DNA of 25,368 nt from JAGOUB01 sp964648045 (lineage in GTDB: Bacteria > Patescibacteriota > Gracilibacteria > Peribacterales > Peribacteraceae): positions 1 to 25,368 of the forward strand of contig CAZYNU010000017.1 in NCBI GenBank assembly GCA_964648045.1, written 5' to 3'. How positions within the stretch are numbered: the stretch's first letter is position 1; each line of letters begins with the position of its first letter. The translations under genes and the position numbers were made by a program. Shown piece by piece: positions 6,893 to 14,651 of this stretch. Under the pieces are notes generated by a model that was given only the letters and a program-made list of their open reading frames with translations, had not been told where the DNA came from and made no database searches.

Positions 6893-7447
6893 TTACGCGG
6901 ATTTGGCGGTGGCGGCCTTGCCCACCTTGCGGCGGACCTGCTCGTCGGAATAGCGGATGCCCTTGCCCTTATACGGCTCCGGCGGCTTGAGGGCGCGAAT
7001 GTCGGACGCAGCCTGGCCTACCATCTGGCGGTCGATACCGCGGATGATCAGGATGTTCTTATTCTTCTCATCCTGCGTAATCGTCACGCCCTGAGGAATG
7101 GCGAAGTCGACGGGGTGGCTAAAACCGATGTTCAACGTGAGCGTCTGGCCTTTCACGGCAGTCTTGAAACCCACGCCGATCACTTCAAGCTTCTTCTCGT
7201 ACCCGTCTGTCACGCCCGTTACCATGTTCTGAATGAGGGCGCGTGTGAGACCATGGCGCTCGCGGGCGGCCTTCGACTCTTCCGTGCGGGCGATCACCAC
7301 CTCGCTCCCTTCGACGGTCACGGCGATGAGGGGCAGATGCTCGTACGACAGTTCGCCCTTCGAGCCCTTCACGGCGACTTTGTTCCCCGTCACCGTGACG
7401 GTAACGCCGCTCGGGATGGCCACTGGTTTGCGTCCAATGCGTGACAT
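6893..7447 (-). CDS. rplF: Ribosomal protein L6 (uL6)
   Basis: The protein has 184 residues (about 177 in E. coli). It begins MSRIGRKPVAIPSGVTV, typical of L6, and carries the two repeated alpha/beta domains, the second ending in GKGIRYSDEQVRRKVGKAA. L6 sits near the sarcin-ricin loop and the factor-binding site of the large subunit. It starts 2 nt after the rpsH stop, so it is probably translated by coupling. Confidence 0.97.
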   Translation of the reverse strand: MSRIGRKPVAIPSGVTVTVTGNKVAVKGSKGELSYEHLPLIAVTVEGSEVVIARTEESKAARERHGLTRALIQNMVTGVTDGYEKKLEVIGVGFKTAVKGQTLTLNIGFSHPVDFAIPQGVTITQDEKNKNILIIRGIDRQMVGQAASDIRALKPPEPYKGKGIRYSDEQVRRKVGKAATAKSA

Positions 7448-7449
7448 AA

Positions 7450-7839
7450 TCAGGAGATGGTGCAGAGGTACTCGCCGCCGATCTTCTTCTCTTTGGCCTC
7501 TGCGTCAGTCACCAGGCCCTGACTCGTCGTCAGGATGGCCTGGCCAAAACCACGGAGGACGGGCTTCAGTTCGGAGGCGGGGGTGTAAAGGCGGCGACCG
7601 GGCTTGCTCTTGCGCTCAAGAACCAGGCGGCGCTTACCGGGGATGAACGTCACCTGAATGGTGAGCTTGGGCTCCTCGCCGATCACGGCCACATCTTGGA
7701 GCCAACCCTCGCGCTTCATCAGCTCAGCAAGAGCCAACTTCAACTTGGAGTGGGGCGCCGTGCAGGTGGGGCGGCGGGCGGCCTGCGCGTTGCGCATCCG
7801 GGTGAGGAAGTCGCCGATGGGGTCAGTGACGTAAGTCAT
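7450..7839 (-). CDS. rpsH: Ribosomal protein S8 (uS8)
   Basis: The protein has 129 residues, the normal length. The N-terminal TDPIGDFLTRMRNAQAARR and C-terminal KPVLRGFGQAILTTSQGLVTDAEAKEKKIGGEYLCTI segments are characteristic. S8 binds 16S helix 21 and in E. coli also represses the spc operon; whether it does so here cannot be seen. The 6-nt spacer after rpsN and the bases before the ATG (AATCCCCC) contain no SD. Confidence 0.97.
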   Translation of the reverse strand: MTYVTDPIGDFLTRMRNAQAARRPTCTAPHSKLKLALAELMKREGWLQDVAVIGEEPKLTIQVTFIPGKRRLVLERKSKPGRRLYTPASELKPVLRGFGQAILTTSQGLVTDAEAKEKKIGGEYLCTIS

Positions 7840-7845
7840 GGGGGA

Positions 7846-8070
7846 TTACCAGGAGGACTTGGTGATGCCGGGGATCTCGCCATTGCTGGCCAGTTCCTTG
7901 AAGCAGCAGCGGCAGATGGAGAAGAAACGCATGTAGCCGTGGCGGCGGTGGCAAAGCTTGCAACGGTTGTAGACCTGAGTGGGGCGATGCGGCTTCTTAC
8001 CGGCGGCCATCGCCTTGTCGTAGGCCTCCTTCTTGCGCTGCTGGCTGATGATGAGCGAGGTGCGGGTCAT
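7846..8070 (-). CDS. rpsN: Ribosomal protein S14, zinc-binding type (uS14)
   Basis: The protein has 74 residues. It has the four zinc-ligand cysteines of the C+ form, Cys37-x2-Cys40 and Cys53-x2-Cys56, in RCKLCHRRHGYMRFF and CRCCFKELA, and the conserved ending GEIPGITKSSW. It is about 13 residues longer at the N-terminus than the common 61-residue C+ form. The start at 8070 (MTRTSLIIS) is chosen over an upstream in-frame ATG at 8124, which would overlap rplE deeply. S14 is needed late in small-subunit head assembly. Confidence 0.96.
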   Translation of the reverse strand: MTRTSLIISQQRKKEAYDKAMAAGKKPHRPTQVYNRCKLCHRRHGYMRFFSICRCCFKELASNGEIPGITKSSW

Positions 8071-8077
8071 AAGAGGA

Positions 8078-8647
8078 TCAGGCGGCGGAAACGGTAGCGC
8101 GGCCCGCGCGGAAGGGGAAGCCAATCTGCTTCAAAAGTGCCTTCGCTTCGGCGTCCGTCTTGGCGGTAGTCGTCACCTGAATCTGCACGCCGAACGACTT
8201 CAACATGTCAATCTCGGAGATCTCGGGGAACACCTCATGCTCCTTCAGGCCCAGGGCGTAGTTGCCATGTCCGTCGAACTTAGCGGGAATGCCGCGGAAG
8301 TCGCGAATGCGAGGCAAGACGTAGCTGATGAGGCGATCGAGGAACTCCTCCATGCGCTTGCCACGCAGCGTCACCATGGCGCCAACGACGAGACCCTTGC
8401 GAATCTTGAAGTTAGAGATGGCCAGGCGAGACTTGCGCATCACGGGCTTTTGGCCGGTGATCTTGGCAAGCGACTGCGAGATGTATTCGAGGATCTCTTT
8501 GCCTTCCAGCTTCTCGCGGTTGATACCAACGTTCACCACCACCTTTTGCAGGCGGGGCAGAGCGTGGATGTTGGTCACGCCAAGCTCTTCTTTAAGCGCT
8601 TTGGCGATGGGACCGCGGAGCCGATCGTGGAGGGTGTCGTAAGCCAT
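8078..8647 (-). CDS. rplE: Ribosomal protein L5 (uL5)
   Basis: The protein has 189 residues (179 in E. coli). Recognisable segments are NIHALPRLQKVVVNVGI, the ITGQKPVMRKSRLAISNFKIRKG region and FDGHGNYALGLKEHEVFPEI. L5 binds 5S rRNA and contacts the P-site tRNA. It lies 6 nt after rplX and 7 nt before rpsN. The bases before the ATG (AAACCCCT) contain no SD. Confidence 0.97.
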   Translation of the reverse strand: MAYDTLHDRLRGPIAKALKEELGVTNIHALPRLQKVVVNVGINREKLEGKEILEYISQSLAKITGQKPVMRKSRLAISNFKIRKGLVVGAMVTLRGKRMEEFLDRLISYVLPRIRDFRGIPAKFDGHGNYALGLKEHEVFPEISEIDMLKSFGVQIQVTTTAKTDAEAKALLKQIGFPFRAGRATVSAA

Positions 8648-8653
8648 AGGGGT

Positions 8654-9202
8654 TTACTTGCCGCGACCAGCGCGGCGAACAATGGGAGCGTGCTTCATTT
8701 CGGCGTCGGCAGCTGCCGAAGCGGCGGGCGACGACTCGCCGTCCTTCGAGACGGGAACGCCGGCAGAGGCCTCGGTAGCGCCGCGCTTCCAGAAGGCGCG
8801 CTTAGCGGGAGCAGCAGTGTCGGTGGCAGCCGTAACCTCCTTCTCACCCTCCTTGGCAGCAGTCTTCTTGGGCGCCTTGGCCTTGGCCGCACCCACAATG
8901 GTTGCGCCGCTTACCTTAGCGATGCGGACCTTTTTGCCGGTCTTGGCATCGATCTGGAAGCCAATGCGCGTCGGCTTGCCAGACTTCGGATCGAGGAGCA
9001 TGACCTTGGAAGCATCCAGGCTGGCCTCAAACTTGAGCATTTGGCCGGCCGACTGGACGGTCTTCTTGATGAAGCGTGTGCGCATGTTCAATCCCTGAAC
9101 CACAACGTGGTTCTTCTCGGCAAGCACGCGGATCACCTGGCCGGTCTTGCCCTTATCCTTGCCGGCGATAACGAGGACGGTGTCCCCTGTGTGGAGCTTC
9201 AT
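8654..9202 (-). CDS. rplX: Ribosomal protein L24 (uL24) with a long C-terminal extension
   Basis: The protein has 182 residues against about 104 in E. coli. The KOW core is at the N-terminus (MKLHTGDTVLVIAGKDKGKTG, residues 1-21), followed by NHVVVQGLNMRTRFIKK and RIGFQIDAKTGKKVRIAK. From about residue 105 there is a ~75-residue low-complexity tail rich in Ala, Lys, Glu and Ser, ending in a basic VRRAGRGK. L24 initiates large-subunit assembly and lies near the exit tunnel. Its start overlaps the rplN stop by 4 nt (ATGA). The tail is unusual in length and no function is known for it. Confidence 0.95.
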   Translation of the reverse strand: MKLHTGDTVLVIAGKDKGKTGQVIRVLAEKNHVVVQGLNMRTRFIKKTVQSAGQMLKFEASLDASKVMLLDPKSGKPTRIGFQIDAKTGKKVRIAKVSGATIVGAAKAKAPKKTAAKEGEKEVTAATDTAAPAKRAFWKRGATEASAGVPVSKDGESSPAASAAADAEMKHAPIVRRAGRGK

Positions 9203-9567
9203 AGCACTTCGGGAGCGAGGGAGATGATCTTCTGGTAGCCCTTGCCACGCAGCTCACGGGCGACCGGTCCGAACACGCGCGTGCCCTTAGGCATGCCGTC
9301 TTCTTGAATGATGACGCAGGCGTTATCGTCGAAGCACACGCCAGAACCGTCCTTGCGGCGTGTCATGGTCTTAGTGCGAACCACCACAGCGCGCTCAACA
9401 GTCTTCTTCTTCACGGTGCCGCGAGGCTCAGCCTCTTTGATGGCAACAACGATCACGTCGCCGATGCGGGCATAGCGACGGCGGCTGCCACCCAGCACGT
9501 GGATGCACATGGCCTGCTTCGCGCCAGTGTTGTCGGCTACCGTGAGGTAGGTAGTGAGCTGGATCAT
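9199..9567 (-). CDS. rplN: Ribosomal protein L14 (uL14)
   Basis: The 122 residues are highly conserved: MIQLTTYLTVADNTGAKQAM, VLGGSRRRYARIGDVIVVAIKEA, and RVFGPVARELR near the end. L14 forms an intersubunit bridge and is the binding site of the silencing factor RsfS. It overlaps rpsQ and rplX by 4 nt on each side, so translation is likely coupled. Confidence 0.98.
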   Translation of the reverse strand: MIQLTTYLTVADNTGAKQAMCIHVLGGSRRRYARIGDVIVVAIKEAEPRGTVKKKTVERAVVVRTKTMTRRKDGSGVCFDDNACVIIQEDGMPKGTRVFGPVARELRGKGYQKIISLAPEVL

Positions 9568-9884
9568 GCGTTCGGGGAGGCGGGTTCAGTGTTCTTCGGC
9601 GTGATGAGGGCGGCCACAGCGGCCTCTTCCTTCAGCTCAGACACCTGAGCGGCCTGCTTGACGATGGCCGTGACGGTGAAGTGCTTGCGCTTGCTGAGGG
9701 GGCGGCATTCCGTGATCTCTACCAGGTCGCCCACCTTAGGCTGAATCTCGGCGGTATCAGCCAGAAACTTCTTACTGATGCGGAAGCGCTTCTTGTACTT
9801 AGGATGGAACAGCAGACGGTGCACCGTGACGGTGACGGTCTGAGTCATCTTGGCCGCGGTAACAGTGCCCTGGAGAGTCTTCAT
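9564..9884 (-). CDS. rpsQ: Ribosomal protein S17 (uS17)
   Basis: The protein has 106 residues (84 in E. coli). The OB-fold core is intact: LQGTVTAAKMTQTVTVTV, HPKYKKRFRISKKFLAD, and VGDLVEITECRPLSKRKHF. About 20 extra residues form an acidic/Ala-Pro tail (KEEAAVAAL..TEPASPNA). S17 is a primary binder of 16S rRNA. Its start overlaps the rpmC stop and its stop overlaps the rplN start. Confidence 0.97.
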   Translation of the reverse strand: MKTLQGTVTAAKMTQTVTVTVHRLLFHPKYKKRFRISKKFLADTAEIQPKVGDLVEITECRPLSKRKHFTVTAIVKQAAQVSELKEEAAVAALITPKNTEPASPNA

Positions 9885-10174
9885 GCGGAGGCGGGGGCCG
9901 ACAGAGTAGAGTCAGAATCGGTTTTCTTCAAGGGCTTCTTGGTCGTCTGCTTGGGAGCAGGAGCCTGTTCTGGCGCAGACTGCTTCTGGTGCATCGCCGT
10001 CTTGAGACGAGCCACCTGGCGGCGCTCAGCACGGAAAGAAGCGGTGTCTTTATGACTGCCCAGCTGCACCTGGAGGCGCTGCTTGGCCACCGACAGCTCG
10101 TGCTCGCGAATCTCGCGGCCGATCTCATCGGGAGTCATCTTAAGAATCTCGGTGAAGGAAGCGTGCTTAGCCAT
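9881..10174 (-). CDS. rpmC: Ribosomal protein L29 (uL29) with a C-terminal tail
   Basis: The protein has 97 residues against about 63 in E. coli. The two-helix core (MTPDEIGREIREHELSVAKQ ... RRQVARLKTAMHQK) ends near residue 64 and is followed by a ~33-residue Pro/Lys/Ser-rich tail. L29 lies at the tunnel exit next to L23, where SRP and trigger factor dock, so the tail would extend near the exit port. It starts 2 nt after rplP. Confidence 0.93.
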   Translation of the reverse strand: MAKHASFTEILKMTPDEIGREIREHELSVAKQRLQVQLGSHKDTASFRAERRQVARLKTAMHQKQSAPEQAPAPKQTTKKPLKKTDSDSTLSAPASA

Positions 10175-10176
10175 AG

Positions 10177-10596
10177 TTAGGCAGCGAGTCGGGTAACAAC
10201 CTTCGTCTTGAAGGGCAGCTTATACGCGGCCTGCTCCAGAGCGGCGACAGCCAGCTTTGGGGCGATGCCATCGATTTCGAAGAGGATGGTGCCGCGCGGG
10301 ATGATGCAGCAGTAGTACTCCAGAGCGCCTTTTCCGGCGCCCATCGGCACCTCGGCAGCTTTCTTCGTGACAGGGGTATGGGGGAAGACGCGAATCCACG
10401 TCTTACCAGCGCGGTCGGTGGCGCGGGCGATCACTTTGCGAGCAGCCTCAATCTGACGAGCTGTCAGCTCGCCGCCCGTCATGGCCTTGAGGCCATGAGA
10501 GCCATTCGCCAGCTCGTAGCCGGACGTAGCCGTGCCGCCGAACGCGCCGCGACGGCGGTGTTGGCGACGGTAGGTGATGCGCTTGGGCTCGAGCAT
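10177..10596 (-). CDS. rplP: Ribosomal protein L16 (uL16)
   Basis: The protein has 139 residues, the normal length. Characteristic parts are MLEPKRITYRRQHRRR, FGGTATSGYELANGS, WIRVFPHTPVTKKAAEVPMGAGKG and a C-terminal helix ending in FKTKVVTR. L16 helps shape the A and P tRNA sites of the large subunit. It lies 12 nt after rpsC; the bases before the ATG (GATCCCCCCTGTGT) are pyrimidine-rich with no SD. Confidence 0.97.
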   Translation of the reverse strand: MLEPKRITYRRQHRRRGAFGGTATSGYELANGSHGLKAMTGGELTARQIEAARKVIARATDRAGKTWIRVFPHTPVTKKAAEVPMGAGKGALEYYCCIIPRGTILFEIDGIAPKLAVAALEQAAYKLPFKTKVVTRLAA

Positions 10597-10608
10597 ACAC
10601 AGGGGGGA

Positions 10609-11295
10609 TCAGGCGGCGGACGCCTCGGTGGGGGTAGCGGTAAGAGAAGCGGACTTGGCCTGCTGCACCTTCTTGAACACCATTCCCTTGTAGACCCAGA
10701 CACACACGCCAATGGTGCCGTACTTGGTAATGGCATGGCGCTTGGCGAACGTCACGTCCGCACGGAGTGTCTGCAGGGGAATGTTGCCTTCTTTAAACAT
10801 ATCGCTGCGGGCGATTTCTGCGCCGTTCAAGCGACCAGCGACGGTAATCTTGATTCCCAGCGCTCCAACCTGCATCCCCTTTTCGATGGCCATCTTGCAG
10901 GCGCGGCGGTAGGGCATGCGGCGCTCGATTTGACCCTGGATGTTCTCGGCAATCACGGCGGCGTCGGCGTCGGGCGTGCGGATTTCCTGAATGTCGATCT
11001 CGTAGCTGCCGCCAAACTTCTTGGCGAGTTCCTTCTCCAGGTCGTCCTTGGTAGCGCCCTGCTTGCCAATCATCACGCCCGGCTTGGCGGTGCGGATGGT
11101 GACACGCGTGCGCTTGCCGCGCTCGATTTCGATGGAGCTGATGCCGGACTCCTTATTCTTACCCATGATGTGGCGCTTGATACCCACATCCTGGAGGAGG
11201 AAGTCACGGAAACGCTGTCCGCGGGCGAACCAGGTGCTCGGCCACGTGCGCGTGATACCGATGCGAAGGCCGTTGGGGTTCACTTTCTGACCCAT
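10609..11295 (-). CDS. rpsC: Ribosomal protein S3 (uS3)
   Basis: The protein has 228 residues, the usual length. It starts MGQKVNPNGLRIGITRTW, contains the KH domain with PGVMIGKQGATKDDLEKEL and the C-terminal domain with GRLNGAEIARSDMFKEGNIPLQTLRA. S3 lines the mRNA entry channel. The 21-nt spacer after rplV is strongly pyrimidine-rich (CTTCTCTCTCCTT before the ATG). It resembles the anti-SD end of 16S rRNA rather than an SD. Confidence 0.98.
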   Translation of the reverse strand: MGQKVNPNGLRIGITRTWPSTWFARGQRFRDFLLQDVGIKRHIMGKNKESGISSIEIERGKRTRVTIRTAKPGVMIGKQGATKDDLEKELAKKFGGSYEIDIQEIRTPDADAAVIAENIQGQIERRMPYRRACKMAIEKGMQVGALGIKITVAGRLNGAEIARSDMFKEGNIPLQTLRADVTFAKRHAITKYGTIGVCVWVYKGMVFKKVQQAKSASLTATPTEASAA

Positions 11296-11316
11296 AAGGA
11301 GAGAGAAGACGGGGGG

Positions 11317-11766
11317 TTAGGCGGAAGGAGAATCGGAGGTGGCGGGGGCCTTTTTGGCGGCGGGCTTCTTCTTGGGGGCGGCGGAGTCCTTGGCCTTGGC
11401 GGCCTTGGGGGCCTTTTTCTTCGACGTCGTCGGGGCGTCATCAGCGTAGCCGAGCGTGACCGTGATGTGGCTGAGGAACTTGCTCATCGGGCGCATGCGT
11501 CCGCGGGCCATGGGGACGCCGCGCTGGAGGGCCTGGCCCTGGTTAACGACGACCGTGCGGACCACGAGGGCGCCGCTATCTTGTTTGAAGTTGTGGCGGG
11601 CATTGGCGGCGGCCGACTCCAAGAGTTTCTCGAGCAGGCGGGCACCCTTCTTGTGCGTGCGACCCAGCAGATCAATAGCCTGAGCGACGGGCATGCCACG
11701 CACCATCATCGCCACGAGGTTGGCTTTCTTGGGGGCGATGCGGGCAGATTGGAGATGGGCGCGCAT
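11317..11766 (-). CDS. rplV: Ribosomal protein L22 (uL22) with a Lys/Ala-rich tail
   Basis: The protein has 149 residues (110 in E. coli). The core includes RAHLQSARIAPKKANLVAMMVRG, LLGRTHKKGARLLEKLLESAAANARH and the tunnel-reaching loop with GVPMARGRMRPMSKFLSHITV. The tail of ~40 residues contains AAPKKKPAAKKAPA, a 14-residue string also present in the L4 tail. L22 lines the peptide tunnel. The 23-nt spacer after rpsS reads TTACCTCTCAACCC before the ATG, with no SD. Confidence 0.97.
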   Translation of the reverse strand: MRAHLQSARIAPKKANLVAMMVRGMPVAQAIDLLGRTHKKGARLLEKLLESAAANARHNFKQDSGALVVRTVVVNQGQALQRGVPMARGRMRPMSKFLSHITVTLGYADDAPTTSKKKAPKAAKAKDSAAPKKKPAAKKAPATSDSPSA

Positions 11767-11789
11767 GGGTTGAGAGGTAAATCAGGGGG

Positions 11790-12104
11790 TCAGGCCTTGG
11801 CGGGAGCAGACTGAGGAGCGGGTTTGGCGGCGTCGGCGTCGGCCATTTTGCCACCGTGCGTGCGGAACTTCGTAGTGAAGGAGAACTCTCCCAACTTGTG
11901 TCCCACCATCTGCTCCGTCACGTAGACGGGGAGGAACTCCTTGCCATTGTGGACGGCGAAGGTGAAGCCAACGAACTCGGGGGGAATGGTGCAGTCGCGC
12001 GACCACGTCTTGAGAATCTTCTTCTCGCTTTTTTCCACCATCTTCATCACCTTCCCGAAGAGACGGGAGTCGATGTAGGGGCCTTTCTTGAGGGAGCGTG
12101 TCAT
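11790..12104 (-). CDS. rpsS: Ribosomal protein S19 (uS19)
   Basis: The protein has 104 residues (92 in E. coli). It has the typical SLKKGPYIDSRLF start, TWSRDCTIPPEFVGFTFAVHNGKEF and MVGHKLGEFSFTTKFRTHGGK. About 15 extra Ala/Pro-rich residues end the protein. S19 forms the head complex with S13. The 18-nt spacer after rplB is pyrimidine-rich (CTTTCTCCACCC). Confidence 0.97.
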   Translation of the reverse strand: MTRSLKKGPYIDSRLFGKVMKMVEKSEKKILKTWSRDCTIPPEFVGFTFAVHNGKEFLPVYVTEQMVGHKLGEFSFTTKFRTHGGKMADADAAKPAPQSAPAKA

Positions 12105-12122
12105 GGGTGGAGAAAGAGGGGT

Positions 12123-12968
12123 TTACTTGCGCTTCTTCTTGATGCGGCGGCGAACGATGAGTTCGTCGGAGTAGCGGGATGGGCGGCGAGTCTTCACGCC
12201 GAGAGCCTTCTTGCCCCACGGAGTCTTGGGGGCCTTCAGACCGATCGGGCTGTGGCCTTCACCACCTCCGTGCGGGTGATCGACGGCGTTCATAGCCTTG
12301 CCGAGCACTTCAGGCTTCTTGCCGAGCCAGCGGCGACGGCCAGCCTTACCGTAGGTCACCAGGTTGTGATCGGGGTTTGAGATGGTACCAATCGTAGCCA
12401 TGCACTCTTTGCGGATCTTGCGCACTTCGCTGGAGGGCAGCTGGACCAGGACGTGGTCGCCATCGATACCAATGAGCGTGGCAGCCGTGCCCGCCGAGCG
12501 GACGATGGCGCCGCCGCGACCAGCCTGAAGTTCAAGGTTGCAGATCTTGTAGCCCACCGGGATGTGCTGCATTTCCATGCGGTTACCCGTCTTCACCTTG
12601 GTGCGAGGACCGGAAACGATCTGATCGCCGACGGCCAAGCCCTCTGGGGCCAGGATGTAGCGCTTCTCGCCGTCTTCATAGTTCACGAGGGCGATGCGCG
12701 AGGTGCGGTTGGGATCGTACTCCAGGGCCACCACCACGGCCGGAATGCCGGCTTTGTCGATCTGACGGAAGTCGACGTGGCGGTAGAGGCGCTTGTGGCC
12801 ACCGCCGCGGTGGCGGACGGTAACGCGGCCAAGGTTGTTGCGGCCGCTGATGCGCGTCTTGCCGGACACCAGGCGCTTCTCGGGCGCCTTCTTGCTGAGG
12901 CCCGTGAAGTCCGCGAGGGACATGTTCCGGCGGCCGGCGGTGTTGGCTTTAACGGGGCGGATCGGCAT
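12123..12968 (-). CDS. rplB: Ribosomal protein L2 (uL2)
   Basis: The protein has 281 residues (273 in E. coli). The sequence includes GRNNLGRVTVRHRGGGHKRLYR, the beta-barrel region, and the conserved NAVDHPHGGGEGHSPIG loop, which holds the His needed near the peptidyl-transferase centre. It closes with the basic LIVRRRIKKKRK. L2 joins the subunits and supports peptide-bond formation. It lies 11 nt after rplW. Confidence 0.98.
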   Translation of the reverse strand: MPIRPVKANTAGRRNMSLADFTGLSKKAPEKRLVSGKTRISGRNNLGRVTVRHRGGGHKRLYRHVDFRQIDKAGIPAVVVALEYDPNRTSRIALVNYEDGEKRYILAPEGLAVGDQIVSGPRTKVKTGNRMEMQHIPVGYKICNLELQAGRGGAIVRSAGTAATLIGIDGDHVLVQLPSSEVRKIRKECMATIGTISNPDHNLVTYGKAGRRRWLGKKPEVLGKAMNAVDHPHGGGEGHSPIGLKAPKTPWGKKALGVKTRRPSRYSDELIVRRRIKKKRK

Positions 12969-12979
12969 AAAAGTCGCGG

Positions 12980-13279
12980 TCAGTTGGCTTGGAATTCAGC
13001 AAGATCGAGGGTCGGGCTCTTCTCCGCCAGCGTTACGACGGCCTTCTTCCAAGCGTGGCGGCGGGTGATCCGCTTGCCGGCGCCCAGCTCGCGGTACTTG
13101 AAGCCAACGCGCTGGATGCGCACGGACGCGGCCGTAACACCGAAGAAACGCTTGAGAGCGGATTGAATATCAATTTTCGTCGCCTGCGGCGCCACGCGGA
13201 TGGTGACGATGCGATTGGCACGCTCACGCTCCGACTTCTCCGTTTGAACCTGGCCGAGGATGATGCGGTTGAGCTCCAT
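12980..13279 (-). CDS. rplW: Ribosomal protein L23 (uL23)
   Basis: The protein has 99 residues, the normal length. Hallmarks are ILGQVQTEKSERERANRIVTIRVAPQATKIDIQSALKRFFGV and a conserved basic loop (RVGFKYRELGAGKRITRRHAWKKAVVTL). L23 is the main docking site for trigger factor and SRP at the tunnel exit. It starts 2 nt after the rplD stop. Confidence 0.96.
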   Translation of the reverse strand: MELNRIILGQVQTEKSERERANRIVTIRVAPQATKIDIQSALKRFFGVTAASVRIQRVGFKYRELGAGKRITRRHAWKKAVVTLAEKSPTLDLAEFQAN

Positions 13280-13281
13280 AA

Positions 13282-14043
13282 TCAGGCGGTCTTAGAGGAA
13301 GTCTTCTTGGCAGCGGCCTTCTTGGCCGGAGCCTTCTTGGCGGCGGGCTTCTTTTTGGGGGCAGCGGCAGGCTCGGCGGCCTCGTCTGCGGCAACAATCT
13401 CCTTCTCGCTGGTCTTCTTGCCGAAGATGCGATCAGCCTCGGCAACAGCGTCTTCCAGGAAAACGATGGCCGTGGCCTTCAGTAGATCCTCGGGGTTCAG
13501 ATAGGCGGCAGAGAGGGTCTCGACGGACGGCAGGTTGCGGGCCGAACGGAGTAGGGCATCGTTCTTCTCGCCCCAGATAATGAGCACCCGGCGGTCGGAC
13601 TTGAGCGGGAGCTTCTTCAGGAGAGCGGCGAGAATCTTGGTCTTGTGGTCGTTTCCAAAGCCTTCGAGGCCGATAATCGTGCCCTGCTTGGCCTGCATGG
13701 AAAGGCACGAGCGGATGGCTGCGCGACGCATGGCCTTGGGCATGCGCAGCTCGTAATTCTGCATGTTATTCGGGCCAAAGGCCTTACCACCTCCGCGCAT
13801 GACGGGAGAGCGGATCGGTCCGCGGCGGGCGTTGCCCGTGTGCTTCTGCTGGAAGAGCTTCTTGGTGGAACCAGCCACCTCGCCGCGCGTCTTGGCGTGG
13901 GCAATGGGGTGGCGGCGGTTGCTCTGCTGGAGCATCAGGAACTGGTGCACCAGGCCGGAGTTGATCTCGCCGGAGAAGAGGGACTCAGGCAGGCTGAGGC
14001 TCTTGGTCTTCGTGCCGGCGGGAGAAAAGAGGTCGATGGTCAT
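13282..14043 (-). CDS. rplD: Ribosomal protein L4 (uL4) with a Lys/Ala-rich tail
   Basis: The protein has 253 residues (201 in E. coli). The core has HQFLMLQQSNRRHPIAHAKTRGEVAGSTKKLFQQKHTGNARRG and the tunnel loop KAFGPNNMQNYELRMPKAMRR. About 45 extra C-terminal residues are Lys/Ala/Pro-rich and include the 14-residue string AAPKKKPAAKKAPA shared with L22. L4 reaches into the exit tunnel and in E. coli represses the S10 operon. It starts 2 nt after rplC. Confidence 0.96.
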   Translation of the reverse strand: MTIDLFSPAGTKTKSLSLPESLFSGEINSGLVHQFLMLQQSNRRHPIAHAKTRGEVAGSTKKLFQQKHTGNARRGPIRSPVMRGGGKAFGPNNMQNYELRMPKAMRRAAIRSCLSMQAKQGTIIGLEGFGNDHKTKILAALLKKLPLKSDRRVLIIWGEKNDALLRSARNLPSVETLSAAYLNPEDLLKATAIVFLEDAVAEADRIFGKKTSEKEIVAADEAAEPAAAPKKKPAAKKAPAKKAAAKKTSSKTA

Positions 14044-14045
14044 AC

Positions 14046-14651
14046 TCAGGCGGCGGACTCGAGGGTAAGGAGGACCGTGGCACCGTTGGGGCCCGGAACG
14101 GGACCCTTCACGGCCAGAACACCCTTTTGGGCATCAGCGGCCACGACGGAGCGGTTCTTAAACGTCATCTTGTCGCCACCCATGCGGCCGGCCATGCGCG
14201 TTCCCTTAAAGATGCGACCCGGATCGGTACGCATACCCACCGAACCTGGCTCGCGCTTGAAGTGGGAGCCGTGCGAGAACGGACCACCATGGAAACCATG
14301 GCGGCGGACGACACCCTGGAAACCCTTTCCCTTGGTAACGCCCTGAACGGTGACGTTGGATTCAACGGGGAGCAGCTCGGCGGAGAGCTTCTTGCCAGCC
14401 TCGAAGCCATCGAGCGAATCGACGATCCACTCGTGCATTTCGGCGTAGCGAACGTTGGTCTTGCCCTTGCGGCTCTTCCATTCCTTGGCGCCCGTGCCAA
14501 GCACGACGGCGTCGTAGCCATCCTTCGCCTTCGTCTTCAGGCGGACGACCGTATTGGGTTCGACTTGGAGGTACGTCACAGGCACTGCCTCACCATTGGC
14601 GAGGAAGACGCGGGACATGCCGACTTTCTTGGTGATGAGACCGAGAGGCAT
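14046..14651 (-). CDS. rplC: Ribosomal protein L3 (uL3)
   Basis: The protein has 201 residues (209 in E. coli). It starts MPLGLITKKVGMSRVF, carries the central VTKGKGFQGVVRRHGFHGGPFSHGSHFKREPGS loop and the PGRIFKGTRMAGRMG segment. L3 helps start large-subunit assembly and approaches the peptidyl-transferase centre. It is the first gene of the cluster: rpsJ (S10) is not upstream of it. A promoter lies about 110 nt upstream and the leader contains a hairpin. The bases before the ATG (CCTCCCGCCCTT) contain no SD. Confidence 0.97.
   Translation of the reverse strand: MPLGLITKKVGMSRVFLANGEAVPVTYLQVEPNTVVRLKTKAKDGYDAVVLGTGAKEWKSRKGKTNVRYAEMHEWIVDSLDGFEAGKKLSAELLPVESNVTVQGVTKGKGFQGVVRRHGFHGGPFSHGSHFKREPGSVGMRTDPGRIFKGTRMAGRMGGDKMTFKNRSVVAADAQKGVLAVKGPVPGPNGATVLLTLESAA

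Noticed and set aside
8071..8124. Longer N-terminus for S14 starting at 8124
   Set aside because: It would overlap rplE by about 45 nt and adds a Pro/Ala stretch not found in S14; MTRTSLIIS at 8070 fits the family.
8033..9238. Long plus-strand frame (401 codons) opposite rplE/rplX
   Set aside because: It is antisense to two clear ribosomal protein genes; its composition is that of a reverse-frame shadow in GC-rich DNA.
11296..11305. AAGGAGAGAG next to the rpsC start, apparently a strong SD
   Set aside because: It is on the plus strand; the rpsC mRNA has the complement (CTCTCTCCTT), so it is not an SD.
10378..11814. Long plus-strand frame (478 codons), rich in Gly/Ala/His, opposite rplP, rpsC and rplV
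   Set aside because: It is antisense to conserved ribosomal genes and shows low-complexity shadow sequence only.
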